DNA of 64,000 nt from Bradyrhizobium sp. CB1717. Its GTDB lineage: Bacteria; Pseudomonadota; Alphaproteobacteria; Rhizobiales; Xanthobacteraceae. The notes beneath the pieces were generated by a model. It was not told where the DNA came from. It saw only the letters and a list, made by a program, of their open reading frames with translations, and searched no databases. The stretch spans positions 8,914,501 through 8,978,500 of the forward strand of contig NZ_CP121666.1 of assembly GCF_029714325.1 (NCBI RefSeq). Direction: 5' to 3'. The position numbers and the translations under genes were made by a program. This document shows positions 53,904-61,782 of this stretch, one piece after another (the first letter of the stretch is position 1; each line of letters begins with the position of its first letter).

Positions 53904-54840
53904 GGCCAGCCCTCCCGAGCATGCCCATGATGCCGCCACGGCCGAACAGCACGATCAGCAGCAGCAGCGGGCCCATGATCAGCGCCCAATATTCGGTGAT
54001 CTGCGACAGGAACTCTTCCAGCAGCAGGAACACCACCGCGCCCATGATCGGGCCGAACAGCGTGCCCATGCCGCCCAGGATCACCATCACCATGAGATCG
54101 CCGGAACGCGTCCAGTACATCACGGCCGGGCTGACGAAATCGGTGTTGTTGGCGAGCAGCGCGCCGGCGAGGCCGCACATCGTGCCTGATATGACGAAGC
54201 AGACCAGCTGGTAGCGTTTTGCGGGAAAGCCGATCGCCTGCATGCGCTGCTCGTTGGAGCGCAGGCCCTGCACGACGAGGCCGAAGCGCGAATTGACGAT
54301 GCGCCAGATCAGGAAGATCACGCCAAAGAGGCAGGCGAGGCAGAGATAATAGAACTGCGTGCGATCCGACAGGTTGATCAGCCCGGAGAAATCGCTGCGC
54401 TTGTAGACGGTGAGGCCGTCATCGCCGCCATAGCGCGCCAGACCCGAGGCGACGTAGTAGGCCATTTGCGCGAAGGCCAGCGTGATCATGATGAAATAGA
54501 CGCCGCGGGTGCGCAAGGAGAGCGCGCCGATTACGAGCGCGTAGATCGCGGACGCCGCGAGCGCGACCGGGAACTGGATGAAGCCGGAACCGACGCCTTC
54601 CTGCGCCAGCATGCCGACGGCGTAGCCGCCGATGCCGAGATAGGCAGCGTGACCAAAGCTCATCATGCCGCCAAAGCCCATGATGAGGTTGAGGCTCGCC
54701 GCCGCCAGCGCCAGAATGACGATGCGGGTGAACAGCGTCAGGATGAAGACGTTGCCGGACAACGACGAATAGAGCGGCAGCAGCACGAGGCCCGCCAGCA
54801 TCAGGGCCGTGACGGCCTTGCTCACGCTCAAGCTCTTCAT
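53896..54840 (-). CDS. livM: Branched-chain-type ABC permease (LivM)
   Basis: A 314-residue permease with about eight helices and the typical GYAVGMLAQEG, NLIMGFGGMMSFGHAAYLG and LGGMGTLFGPIMGAVVF segments. It overlaps livH by four bases and livG by eight. It forms the channel with LivH. Confidence 0.93.
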   Translation of the reverse strand: MKSLSVSKAVTALMLAGLVLLPLYSSLSGNVFILTLFTRIVILALAAASLNLIMGFGGMMSFGHAAYLGIGGYAVGMLAQEGVGSGFIQFPVALAASAIYALVIGALSLRTRGVYFIMITLAFAQMAYYVASGLARYGGDDGLTVYKRSDFSGLINLSDRTQFYYLCLACLFGVIFLIWRIVNSRFGLVVQGLRSNEQRMQAIGFPAKRYQLVCFVISGTMCGLAGALLANNTDFVSPAVMYWTRSGDLMVMVILGGMGTLFGPIMGAVVFLLLEEFLSQITEYWALIMGPLLLLIVLFGRGGIMGMLGRAGRG

Positions 54841-55754
54841 CGACGGTTGGCCGGAAACAGCCCCTCCGGCCGCACCACCAGCACGATCGCCATCAGGAGA
54901 TAGATCAGCATGGAGGACAGCGCGGGCGCGGCGGTGGAGGCAGCGGCGCCGCTCAGCACCTGCCGCAGCAGGTTCGGCAGGAAGGCGCGGCCGAGCGTGT
55001 CGATCATGCCGACGAAGATCGCGGCCAGGAACGCGCCGCGGATCGAGCCGATGCCGCCGATCACGATGATGACGAAGGCGAGGATCAGGATGTTCTCGCC
55101 CATGCCGATCTGCACGGTGAGGATCGGCGCCTGCATCAGGCCGGCAAGGCCGGCGAGCGCGGCCCCCAAGCCGAACACCAGCGTGTAGAGCAGCTTGATG
55201 TTGATGCCGAGCGCGCCGATCATCTCGCGGTTGGAGGCGCCGGCGCGGATCAGCATGCCGATGCGGGTGCGCATCACGCCGAGATAGAGCAAGAGCGCGA
55301 CCAGCAGCGCAACGGCGATGATGGCAAGCCGATAGGCGGGATAGTGAATGCCGGGCAGGATCGGCACCGGCACGGTGAGCCAGGCCGGCAGCGGCAGCGC
55401 AAGGCCCGCCGGGCCCCAGATCAGCCGCACGGCTTCATTGAAGAACAGGATCAGACCGAAGGTCGCCAGCACGTGGTCGAGATGGTCTCGCCCGTAGAGA
55501 TGCCGCAGCGCCGTCACCTCGAGCACGATGCCGAGCACGAGGGTGGCACCGAGAGCCATCAGTGCACCCAGCAGGAAGCTGCCGGTCCACGCCGCGAAGG
55601 TCGCGGCGAAATAGGCGCCCATCATGTAGAGCGAGCCGTGCGCGAGGTTGACGAGATCCATGATCCCGAACACCAGCGTCAGGCCGGCGGCGAGCAGGAA
55701 CAGCAGCAGGCCGAACTGCAGTCCGTTCAAAAACTGTTCGACGACGAGCAGCAT
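54837..55754 (-). CDS. livH: Branched-chain-type ABC permease (LivH)
   Basis: A 305-residue permease with about eight helices, including FGIMDLVNLAHGSLYMMGAY and VIGGIGSIRGAFLAAI. It is the first gene of the livHMGF set. An ATG at 55754 is preferred to a TTG one codon upstream. A TGCA-N6-TGCA site lies about 145 bp upstream. No substrate-binding protein is adjacent, so one must be encoded elsewhere. Confidence 0.93.
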   Translation of the reverse strand: MLLVVEQFLNGLQFGLLLFLLAAGLTLVFGIMDLVNLAHGSLYMMGAYFAATFAAWTGSFLLGALMALGATLVLGIVLEVTALRHLYGRDHLDHVLATFGLILFFNEAVRLIWGPAGLALPLPAWLTVPVPILPGIHYPAYRLAIIAVALLVALLLYLGVMRTRIGMLIRAGASNREMIGALGINIKLLYTLVFGLGAALAGLAGLMQAPILTVQIGMGENILILAFVIIVIGGIGSIRGAFLAAIFVGMIDTLGRAFLPNLLRQVLSGAAASTAAPALSSMLIYLLMAIVLVVRPEGLFPANRR

Positions 55755-55897
55755 CAAAACTCTTTCAGGCGCATACGGACGCGCGCCGATGTTCGAACAC
55801 AGTCGCCATCAGTGAAAGAGCTCCCCCTGCCTCATCAAGGCGGAAAAATGGGTAATGGCAGTATCGTTCCGAGGCAAGAGCGATTCGCCACCAAACA

Positions 55898-55911
55898 TGC
55901 ACTTTGTTGCA
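55898..55911. promoter_or_regulatory. BoxR-type operator upstream of livHMGF
   Basis: TGCACTTTGTTGCA fits TGCA-N6-TGCA and differs by one base from the site at 40274. It lies in the only upstream region of the livHMGF operon, about 145 bp before the livH start. This links transport to the box genes. Confidence 0.65.
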
Positions 55912-55997
55912 TCCCGGCACATGAGGCCGAGGGCGCGCCTCGCAATGCAAAAAGGCTGCCGCGCAGGATGGGGCAACCTGCCGCACCCAAATGACAT

Positions 55998-56025
55998 CAC
56001 CCTCCCCCCGACCGGGGAGAGGGTG
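55998..56025. repeat. Short hairpin, 'ccctccccc-ggggagagggtg' type
   Basis: CACCCTCCCCCCG and CGGGGAGAGGGTG can pair, forming a single-arm relative of the larger repeats. It lies between livH and the small gene downstream of bjaI. Confidence 0.6.
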
Positions 56026-56055
56026 CGAGCATCGTTGAATGAAGCAAGGATGCGT

Positions 56056-56274
56056 CTAGTGCGACGTCATCTGCTGAGGAAAATCCTCCGGCTCGGCGAG
56101 CACGCTGTTGACGGTCGAAGCCTCCAGCGCCGCCATCCTGAACAGATAGGCGAGCGTCGTCAGTCCGGAGTCTTCCGCCATCTGCGCCAGCTCGAGCGCC
56201 ATGTCGGACATGTAGCCGAGGTTCTCATCCTGGGTTTGCGCCATGATCTGGCTGTCCCGCATCATGTTCGACAT
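56056..56274 (-). CDS. Small protein downstream of bjaI, 72 aa
   Basis: The frame starts SNMMRDSQIMAQTQDENLG and ends PEDFPQQMTSH. It is acidic and helical (SDMALELAQMAEDSGLTTL), with no signal or membrane helix. It begins immediately after the bjaI stop with a one-base gap, so it is cotranscribed with the quorum-sensing genes. The longer open frame upstream overlaps bjaI and is rejected. Function unknown. Confidence 0.65.
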   Translation of the reverse strand: MSNMMRDSQIMAQTQDENLGYMSDMALELAQMAEDSGLTTLAYLFRMAALEASTVNSVLAEPEDFPQQMTSH

Positions 56275-56275
56275 C

Positions 56276-56935
56276 TCAGGCGCTCTTTCGTTGCGCGGCA
56301 GCAAGACCGCAGAGGTTGGCACGGGCGACGGCGTCCAGACGCGGGCCGTCCTGCTGCACGACGGAAGCCATGCCGATGCGATCATGCAGGGCATCGAGCG
56401 TCTGCCGACGAATGTCGATGGTGGCCGCCATGGTCCACGCATTCTCCACCAGGGCCGGCAGGCCGAGCGGCGTCACGACGAAGCCGGCTTCGTGGAAGCG
56501 CGGCAACCACCAGGTTTCCATGATCGCGCTGACCTGCGCGATTCCCTGATTGAGGCAGAACTCCTGCACCGCCGCCATCAGTTGCAGGTTGAGCGCGCCG
56601 TCGCGGCGGTCGCGGACGACGAAGTAGCGAGACCACTCCCAGATCAAGGGATCTGCGGGACAACCGCGCACCGCGGCCAGATGAGGGAAGACCTCGCTCA
56701 TCATCGAAGGCTTGGTCGTCGGGTAGAGCCGGTGGCCGCCGACGACGCGCCGGCCCTCCAGCGCAAGCAGATAGACGGTATCTTCGTCGTCATAGGAATC
56801 GATCTCGCGGCCATCGGGCCGGCGCAGTGTCTCCCAGCGCCGCTCCTCGACGAAGATGTCGTGGCGCAGCCTGAAATGTTGTTCGAGCACGTCCTCGTAA
56901 AGGTGGCGATTGACTGCGGAAATTGCGTGAATCAT
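56276..56935 (-). CDS. bjaI: LuxI-type acyl-homoserine lactone synthase (BjaI-like)
   Basis: A 219-residue autoinducer synthase. It has RLRHDIFVEERRWE (conserved Arg and Phe/Trp of LuxI), DDEDTVYLLALEGRRVVGG, RLYPTTKPSMMSEVF and EWSRYFVV. BjaI in Bradyrhizobium makes isovaleryl-homoserine lactone; the substrate here is inferred from relatedness. The ATG at 56935 is used; an ATG four codons earlier is inside a stem-loop. It is downstream of bjaR, separated by a palindrome. Confidence 0.85.
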   Translation of the reverse strand: MIHAISAVNRHLYEDVLEQHFRLRHDIFVEERRWETLRRPDGREIDSYDDEDTVYLLALEGRRVVGGHRLYPTTKPSMMSEVFPHLAAVRGCPADPLIWEWSRYFVVRDRRDGALNLQLMAAVQEFCLNQGIAQVSAIMETWWLPRFHEAGFVVTPLGLPALVENAWTMAATIDIRRQTLDALHDRIGMASVVQQDGPRLDAVARANLCGLAAAQRKSA

Positions 56936-56940
56936 GAAAA

Positions 56941-56963
56941 CCCCCATTCAGCCTCAATGGGGG
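56941..56963 (-). promoter_or_regulatory. Hairpin overlapping the bjaI start region
   Basis: On the minus strand CCCCCATT, loop GAGGCTG, AATGGGGG forms an 8-bp stem, and TTTTC and the ATG follow directly. The stem covers the G-run that would serve as ribosome site, while the loop carries GAGG and the upstream ATG lies within the stem. It could tune translation of bjaI. Confidence 0.55.
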
Positions 56964-56995
56964 AAAGAATCTGCCAAAAGACGCAGGTTCGATAT

Positions 56996-57009
56996 TGGGA
57001 AATTTCCCA
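56996..57009. promoter_or_regulatory. Lux-box-like palindrome before bjaI
   Basis: TGGGAAATTTCCCA is a perfect 14-bp palindrome about 60 bp upstream of bjaI, where a LuxR-type regulator would bind. It lies between the bjaR stop and bjaI. Confidence 0.6.
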
Positions 57010-57018
57010 GTACGTCGC

Positions 57019-57747
57019 TTACGGATTGATGATTTTGCCGCGAATCGCCAGCGCCACTGCATGCGTGCGGTTGACCGCGCCGAGCTTGCGCGCGGCGGTT
57101 GCAAGATGCTCCTCGGCCGTGCGCTGCGTGATGTGCAGGATCTCGCCGATCTCCCAGGCCGACTTGCCCTGCGAGGCCCACGAGATCACCTCGCGCTCGC
57201 GCGGAGTGAGCCGCGTCGAGGGATATGGCGCGGGCTCGAGCAGACGGCGGATGTGGTCGAAGCCATACATCGCCATCAGGTGCAGCGCCGGCTTGCTGCG
57301 GGGATTGAGGTCGAGATGAACGCCGCCGAGCGACACCGCGGCTTCATAGCCGGTGAGCCCGTGGATCGGCACGATGAAGCCGCGCGACATGCGAAAATCG
57401 CCGGCGCGGTTCATCACCTCGGCCGCGTCAGGCTCGAGTTCGGCATCATAGGGGGCTTCCGACCACTCGAACGGGTTGACCGATTGCCGGCACAGCCGCA
57501 CCACCGGGTCGACGCGATCGTAATTTTTCTGGGTGTACAGGCTGAACCAGCCCGCGGGCCAGCGCTTGGCGAGCACCATCTGCGCAAAGCGCTGATCGGG
57601 ATTCGGCAGCCCCGTCACGATGATGGTTTCGAAGCCGAAGCGACCGAAGGCGACTTCAAGCGCATTCATGGCGTCTGGGACCTTGCGATAAGCCCCAAGG
57701 CCTTCAATGAAGTCGAGCGCCTCCCGGCCATAGTCTACGGCGGACAT
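57019..57747 (-). CDS. bjaR: LuxR-type quorum-sensing regulator (BjaR-like)
   Basis: A 242-residue regulator with an N-terminal autoinducer-binding domain (WPAGWFSLYTQKNYDRVDP; W, Y and D of the family pocket) and a C-terminal LuxR helix-turn-helix (LTPREREVISWASQGKSAWE, then RTAEEHLATAARKL). It should bind the lactone made by BjaI and activate bjaI. The ATG at 57747 is preferred; a start 19 codons upstream is in frame. Confidence 0.9.
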   Translation of the reverse strand: MSAVDYGREALDFIEGLGAYRKVPDAMNALEVAFGRFGFETIIVTGLPNPDQRFAQMVLAKRWPAGWFSLYTQKNYDRVDPVVRLCRQSVNPFEWSEAPYDAELEPDAAEVMNRAGDFRMSRGFIVPIHGLTGYEAAVSLGGVHLDLNPRSKPALHLMAMYGFDHIRRLLEPAPYPSTRLTPREREVISWASQGKSAWEIGEILHITQRTAEEHLATAARKLGAVNRTHAVALAIRGKIINP

Positions 57748-57914
57748 CGGTGCATTCCCTGACCCACATTGTCCGGTATAGCACGTATTCGAGGGCTGCC
57801 TCAATTCGCTGGTCCCGTAGTTTACCGGTAGCGACCTGCTCCAAGGCTTTAATCTACTTGTGGAAGAAGTGACGTCAAGTTACACCTAAAGGCGTACAAA
57901 GCGGGAAAATCACG

Positions 57915-58091
57915 ATGGACGACGAGAACATCGCCCTCAACAGCGTGCTCGGCCTGGAATTGAACCGCGTGTTTTTCGCCGTGCGCGAAACGGCAAACAA
58001 GCAGAAGATCATCGAGTTCGCGCGCGAGGTGCTGCAGAGCGAGCGCGCGAAGTTGGCGGGCAACATTTTGCCCGAGGGCCCTGCGAGCTAA
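57915..58091 (+). CDS. Small 58-aa helical protein
   Basis: The frame MDDENIALNSVLGLELNRVF ends LPEGPAS. It is acidic, then helical and amphipathic (RETANKQKIIEFAREVLQSE). Codon third positions are largely G or C, as in real genes here. It is divergent from bjaR and ends at an inverted repeat. No family recognised. Confidence 0.5.
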   Translation: MDDENIALNSVLGLELNRVFFAVRETANKQKIIEFAREVLQSERAKLAGNILPEGPAS

Positions 58092-58200
58092 AACGCAGTT
58101 GCAGCAAGCGACGCCGATGCAACAGATCGTCGCGACGACGCCGTCCTTCCATTTGAACGCGCAGATTTTAATCGAAACACGCTGACCGGGAAATTGGGCT

Positions 58201-58356
58201 TCCCTTCCCCCTTGTGGGAGAAGGTGGCGCGAAGCGCCGGATGAGGGGTCTCTCTCCGCGAATCCAACTTCCATTTGAAGTCGCGGACAGAGACCCCTCA
58301 CCCGTCTCGCCGCTACGCGGCGAGCCACCCTCTCCCACAACAAGGGGAGAGGGAAG
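58201..58356. repeat. Inverted repeat, 'cccttccccc-tgtgggag' family
   Basis: TCCCTTCCCCCTTGTGGGAG and GATGAGGGGTCTC face AGACCCCTCACCCG and CTCTCCCACAACAAGGGGAG. It fills most of the gap between the 58-aa gene and the LysR gene, where nothing else was seen. Confidence 0.78.
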
Positions 58357-58456
58357 GAGGCTGCCGCCTCCGCTCACATCGATACACTTGCCGCTGGATG
58401 ACAGCGCAGCTCTCGTGAGATGATTGCCTCCACGATCGTTTTCGGATGCCCAGGAC

Positions 58457-59395
58457 ATGATGACGCTGCGCCAGGTTGAAGTGATCCGTGCCGTGATGGT
58501 GACGGGCACCATTGGCGGCGCGGCGAAGCTGCTCAACGTCTCGGCGCCGGGGATCAGCCGCCTCGTCAAATACACCGAGCGCTCGCTCGGCATCCGTTTC
58601 TTCCAGCGCCAGAACGGCCGCTACTTCCCGACGCCGGAAGCCGAGAACATTTTCGAGCAGATCAACGGCGTCTACAAGAAGGTCGACGATCTCTCCGAGA
58701 TCATCTCCAAGATCGGCCGCGGCGGCCTCTCGGAATTGCGCATCGGCTCGGTGCCGAGCATCTCGCAGGTGATGGTGCCGCGCGCGATCGAGCGCGTCCG
58801 TCGCCGCTATCCCGATCTCGGCATCGACATCAACATCCTCAAGCTCGAGGAGGCCATCGACTATCTCCTGCTCGGCCGCGGCGAGTGCGTGGCGATGAGC
58901 TACCGGCTGGAGCATTCCGGGCTCGACTTCCTGCCGCTCGCCTCGGGCGAACTCTATTGCATCGTGCCGCCGGGCCACGAGCTTGCCGGCCGCAAGCAGG
59001 TCTCAGCCGCCGAGATCACCCGCTATCCGCTGATCGGCATCGATCCAAACGATCCCTACGGCCGGATCATGGCCGGGATCTTTGCGCGCAACCGGCTCGA
59101 CTACAACATCACCATCCGCGCCCGCTTCGGCACCACGGTCTGCGCGCTGGTGAAGGCGGGCCTCGGCATCGCCATCATCGACCAGTTCACCGTGGCCCAT
59201 GGCGGCTATCCCGGCATCGAGCTGTTGAAGATCACCGAGCCGACGCGGTTCGACACCTATATCGCGGTGAAGCGCGGCGCGCCGCTGTCGCTTCACGTCG
59301 AGTACTTCATCGAATCCCTCCGCGCCGAGATGCGCGCGGTCGAGCCGTCCCGCGGTAACGGCAAGGCGGCCGCCGGGCGCGCGCGGAAGAAATAA
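58457..59395 (+). CDS. LysR-family transcriptional regulator
   Basis: A 312-residue regulator with N-terminal winged helix (MTLRQVEVIRAVMVTGTIGG and LNVSAPGISRLVKY) and a two-lobed effector domain. It is encoded just upstream of an AroE-like dehydrogenase and the liv-type transporter, all on the same strand. It is a candidate regulator of these genes, with the dehydrogenase substrate as likely effector. ATGs at 58457 and 58460 are both possible. Confidence 0.88.
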   Translation: MMTLRQVEVIRAVMVTGTIGGAAKLLNVSAPGISRLVKYTERSLGIRFFQRQNGRYFPTPEAENIFEQINGVYKKVDDLSEIISKIGRGGLSELRIGSVPSISQVMVPRAIERVRRRYPDLGIDINILKLEEAIDYLLLGRGECVAMSYRLEHSGLDFLPLASGELYCIVPPGHELAGRKQVSAAEITRYPLIGIDPNDPYGRIMAGIFARNRLDYNITIRARFGTTVCALVKAGLGIAIIDQFTVAHGGYPGIELLKITEPTRFDTYIAVKRGAPLSLHVEYFIESLRAEMRAVEPSRGNGKAAAGRARKK

Positions 59396-59437
59396 CATGA
59401 TGTTAGGTTTGCAGGACAAAAGGGTAATTGTGTTAGG

Positions 59438-59460
59438 CGGGGGAAAGTCTATCGTCCCCC
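59438..59460 (+). terminator. Small hairpin between LysR and AroE-like genes
   Basis: GGGGGA and TCCCCC pair around a ten-base AAGTCTATCG loop, downstream of the LysR gene. No long T-run follows, so terminator activity is uncertain. Confidence 0.35.
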
Positions 59461-59538
59461 TCGGAGGCCCCTTGGAATTGTGCGGATTTCCCCGCTAATG
59501 GCCGGGACCGAACGCTCCCAACGAGACGATAGCGAACC

Positions 59539-60417
59539 ATGTCGAAGCGCGGATATGCCGCCAGCAAGAAGCTCCTCACCGGCCTGATCGGGGCGCCGAT
59601 CGCGCATTCCGCCTCCCCTGCCATGCATGAGCGCGCCGCCGAGGCGCTCGGCCTGCGCGGCCACTATCAGCTCATTGAGGTGGCCGGCGCCGATGCGGCC
59701 GGCCTCGCCATGATGCTCGAGGGCGTGCGGCGGCTCGGCTTTGCCGGCGTCAACGTCACCTTTCCCTACAAGGAGGCCGTGGTGCCGCTGCTCGACGAGC
59801 TGGCGCCGACTGCTGCGACCATGGCGGCGGTCAACACCGTCGTCGTGAGAGACGGCCGGCTGATCGGCCACAACACCGACACGACCGGCTTTGCCCGCGC
59901 CGTCGCGCCGCTGCTGGCGTCTTCCGGAAATGCGGTGGCCGTGATCGGCACCGGCGGCGTCGGCAAGGCGATCGCCTTTGCGCTGGCGAGCCTTGAGGTG
60001 ACTGACCTCCGGATCTTCGACAGCGAGCCGGCGCGCGCCGAAAAACTCGCCGCGCTGCTGGCCAGGCATGGCGGCGCGCGGGTGGCTACGAGCGTGGAAG
60101 ACGCGCTTGCCGGCGCAACCGGCCTCGTCAACGGCACGCCGGTCGGCATGCTGCCGAACCGCGACACCCCGGTCCCGGCCTCGCTGCTGCGCGAAAATCT
60201 GTGGGTCGCCGACGCCGTGTACTCGCCGCTGATCACGCCGCTGCTAGCCGCGGCGCGGGCCAAGGGCGCGCGGATCATGACCGGGCGGGAGCTTGCGATC
60301 TACCAGGCCGCCGATGCGTTCGAACTGTTCACCGGCCTTGCCCCATCGACCGAAGTCATGGGAGAGGCATTCGATGAGGTGATGGCGGCAAGAAGCTCAG
60401 CCTATCACGCAGCGTAA
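59539..60417 (+). CDS. Shikimate/quinate dehydrogenase family protein
   Basis: A 292-residue AroE-like enzyme. The substrate-binding region has GAPIAHSASPAMH and NVTFPYKEAV (catalytic Lys), and GHNTDTTGF (Asp); the nucleotide-binding loop is IGTGGVGKA. The terminal ELAIYQAADAFELFTG is typical. The gene is next to a LysR regulator and a transporter rather than an aro operon, so it may be a catabolic quinate/shikimate dehydrogenase paralogue. The substrate is inferred. Confidence 0.85.
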   Translation: MSKRGYAASKKLLTGLIGAPIAHSASPAMHERAAEALGLRGHYQLIEVAGADAAGLAMMLEGVRRLGFAGVNVTFPYKEAVVPLLDELAPTAATMAAVNTVVVRDGRLIGHNTDTTGFARAVAPLLASSGNAVAVIGTGGVGKAIAFALASLEVTDLRIFDSEPARAEKLAALLARHGGARVATSVEDALAGATGLVNGTPVGMLPNRDTPVPASLLRENLWVADAVYSPLITPLLAAARAKGARIMTGRELAIYQAADAFELFTGLAPSTEVMGEAFDEVMAARSSAYHAA

Positions 60418-60474
60418 CGGAAGCGGCCGGACACAAGGCCGCGGACAACATCAGAGAAAATGGGAGGAGAGACC

Positions 60475-61605
60475 ATGAAATCGACTTTGCTGGCAGGCGC
60501 CCTGCTTGCCTTCGCGACTGCAACCAGCGTCCACGCCCAGGCGATCAAACTCGCCGACGTCGCCGAGCTCTCGGGCGGCGGCGCCACCGTCGGCACCAAC
60601 TGGAAGAACGGCATCGACCTCGCGATCGAGGAGATCAACGCCAAGGGCGGCGTGCTCGGCCGCAAGCTCGAAGTCACCCACGCCGACTCGCAATCCAACC
60701 CCGGCGTGGCGCGCGCCCAGGTGCAGAAGGCGCTCGACGCCGAGCCCTATGTGCTGCTCGGGCCCGGCTATTCCGGCTCGGTGAAGGTCACCGCGCCGCT
60801 CGCGGCCGAAGCCGGCATCGCGCAGATCATGGGCGGCGAAGCCGCCGAGCTGACGCAGGCCGGCAACAAGTTCCTGTTCCGCACCTCGTTCGGCCAGCAG
60901 TCCTCGATGCCGAAGGTCGCAAAGTACATCCACGACGAGATGAAGGCGAAGACGGTCGCGGTGGTCTGGGTCAACAACGATTTCGGCCGCGGCGGCCGCG
61001 ACGTCGTGGTCAAGGAGCTTGATCGCCTCGGCTCCAAGGTGGTCGCCGATCTCTCGACCGAAGCAGGCCAGGCCGACTTCGCCGCCGACGTCGGCAAGAT
61101 CAAGGCCGCCAATCCCGACGCGGTGTTCGTCTACCTCAACGAGGAAGAGAGCGCGCGCATCCTGAAGGAGCTGAAGCGCCAGGGCGTCACAGCACCGCTG
61201 ATGGGCGAGACCACGCTGATCGGCCAGAAGGTGATCGAGCTCGCCGGCGATGCCGCCAACGGCGCGCGCGGCCATGTCGGTCTCACCACCGACGCGCCGG
61301 TCGATCTGATCAAGGCGTTCCGCGAGAAATTTTCCAAGAAGTACAATTACGTCCCTGACCATAACGGCCTGAAGGGCTACCTCGCCGTCTACATGGTGAA
61401 GGCCACCACCGAGAAGATGGGCAAGGTCGACCCGAAGAAGTTCGCCGACACGCTGCACGGCCTGACCATCAAGGCCGCGGATGAGCCGGGCATTTTGATG
61501 GACGTCACCTTCAGCGACACCGGCGACATCGACCGCCAGAGCTTCCTGGTCGAGGTGGTCGAAGGCAAGCAGGTGGTGAAGCAGGTGCTGCCCAAGGTGA
61601 AGTGA
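60475..61605 (+). CDS. Branched-chain-type ABC substrate-binding protein
   Basis: A 376-residue periplasmic binding protein with signal peptide STLLAGALLAFATATSVHAQ. It has the LivJ-type fold: DLAIEEINAKGGVLGRKLEV, GVARAQVQKAL, and KLEVTHADSQSNP. GGAGGAG precedes the ATG. It is the first transporter gene after the AroE-like gene and is followed by livH, livM and livG. Aromatic-acid binding proteins share this family, so the ligand may be shikimate, quinate or an aromatic acid. Confidence 0.9.
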   Translation: MKSTLLAGALLAFATATSVHAQAIKLADVAELSGGGATVGTNWKNGIDLAIEEINAKGGVLGRKLEVTHADSQSNPGVARAQVQKALDAEPYVLLGPGYSGSVKVTAPLAAEAGIAQIMGGEAAELTQAGNKFLFRTSFGQQSSMPKVAKYIHDEMKAKTVAVVWVNNDFGRGGRDVVVKELDRLGSKVVADLSTEAGQADFAADVGKIKAANPDAVFVYLNEEESARILKELKRQGVTAPLMGETTLIGQKVIELAGDAANGARGHVGLTTDAPVDLIKAFREKFSKKYNYVPDHNGLKGYLAVYMVKATTEKMGKVDPKKFADTLHGLTIKAADEPGILMDVTFSDTGDIDRQSFLVEVVEGKQVVKQVLPKVK

Positions 61606-61621
61606 GGCGCTTCGTCTTTCT

Positions 61622-61750
61622 TCTCCCTCTCCCCGTTCTTACGGGGAGAGGGTTGGGGTGAGGGGCTGCTTCCGCAACGGCAGTGGCAGTTGAATTCGCG
61701 GAGATAGCCCCTCACCCCGCCCTCTCCCCGCAAGTGCGGGGCGAGGGAGA
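61622..61750. repeat. Inverted repeat, 'ctccctctccccg-cggggagagg' family
   Basis: CTCCCTCTCCCCGTTCTTAC and TTGGGGTGAGGGGC face GCCCCTCACCCC and CTCTCCCCGCAAGTGCGGGG. It separates the binding-protein gene from livH within the same operon, and nearly repeats the unit at 1226. Confidence 0.88.
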
Positions 61751-61782
61751 CGAGAGAGTGGGGCTTGGGACACGAGGGGAAC

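Noticed and set aside
1226..61750. Inverted repeats considered as a CRISPR array or IS elements
   Set aside because: The units are scattered, not regularly spaced, have no spacers and no associated transposase or cas genes.
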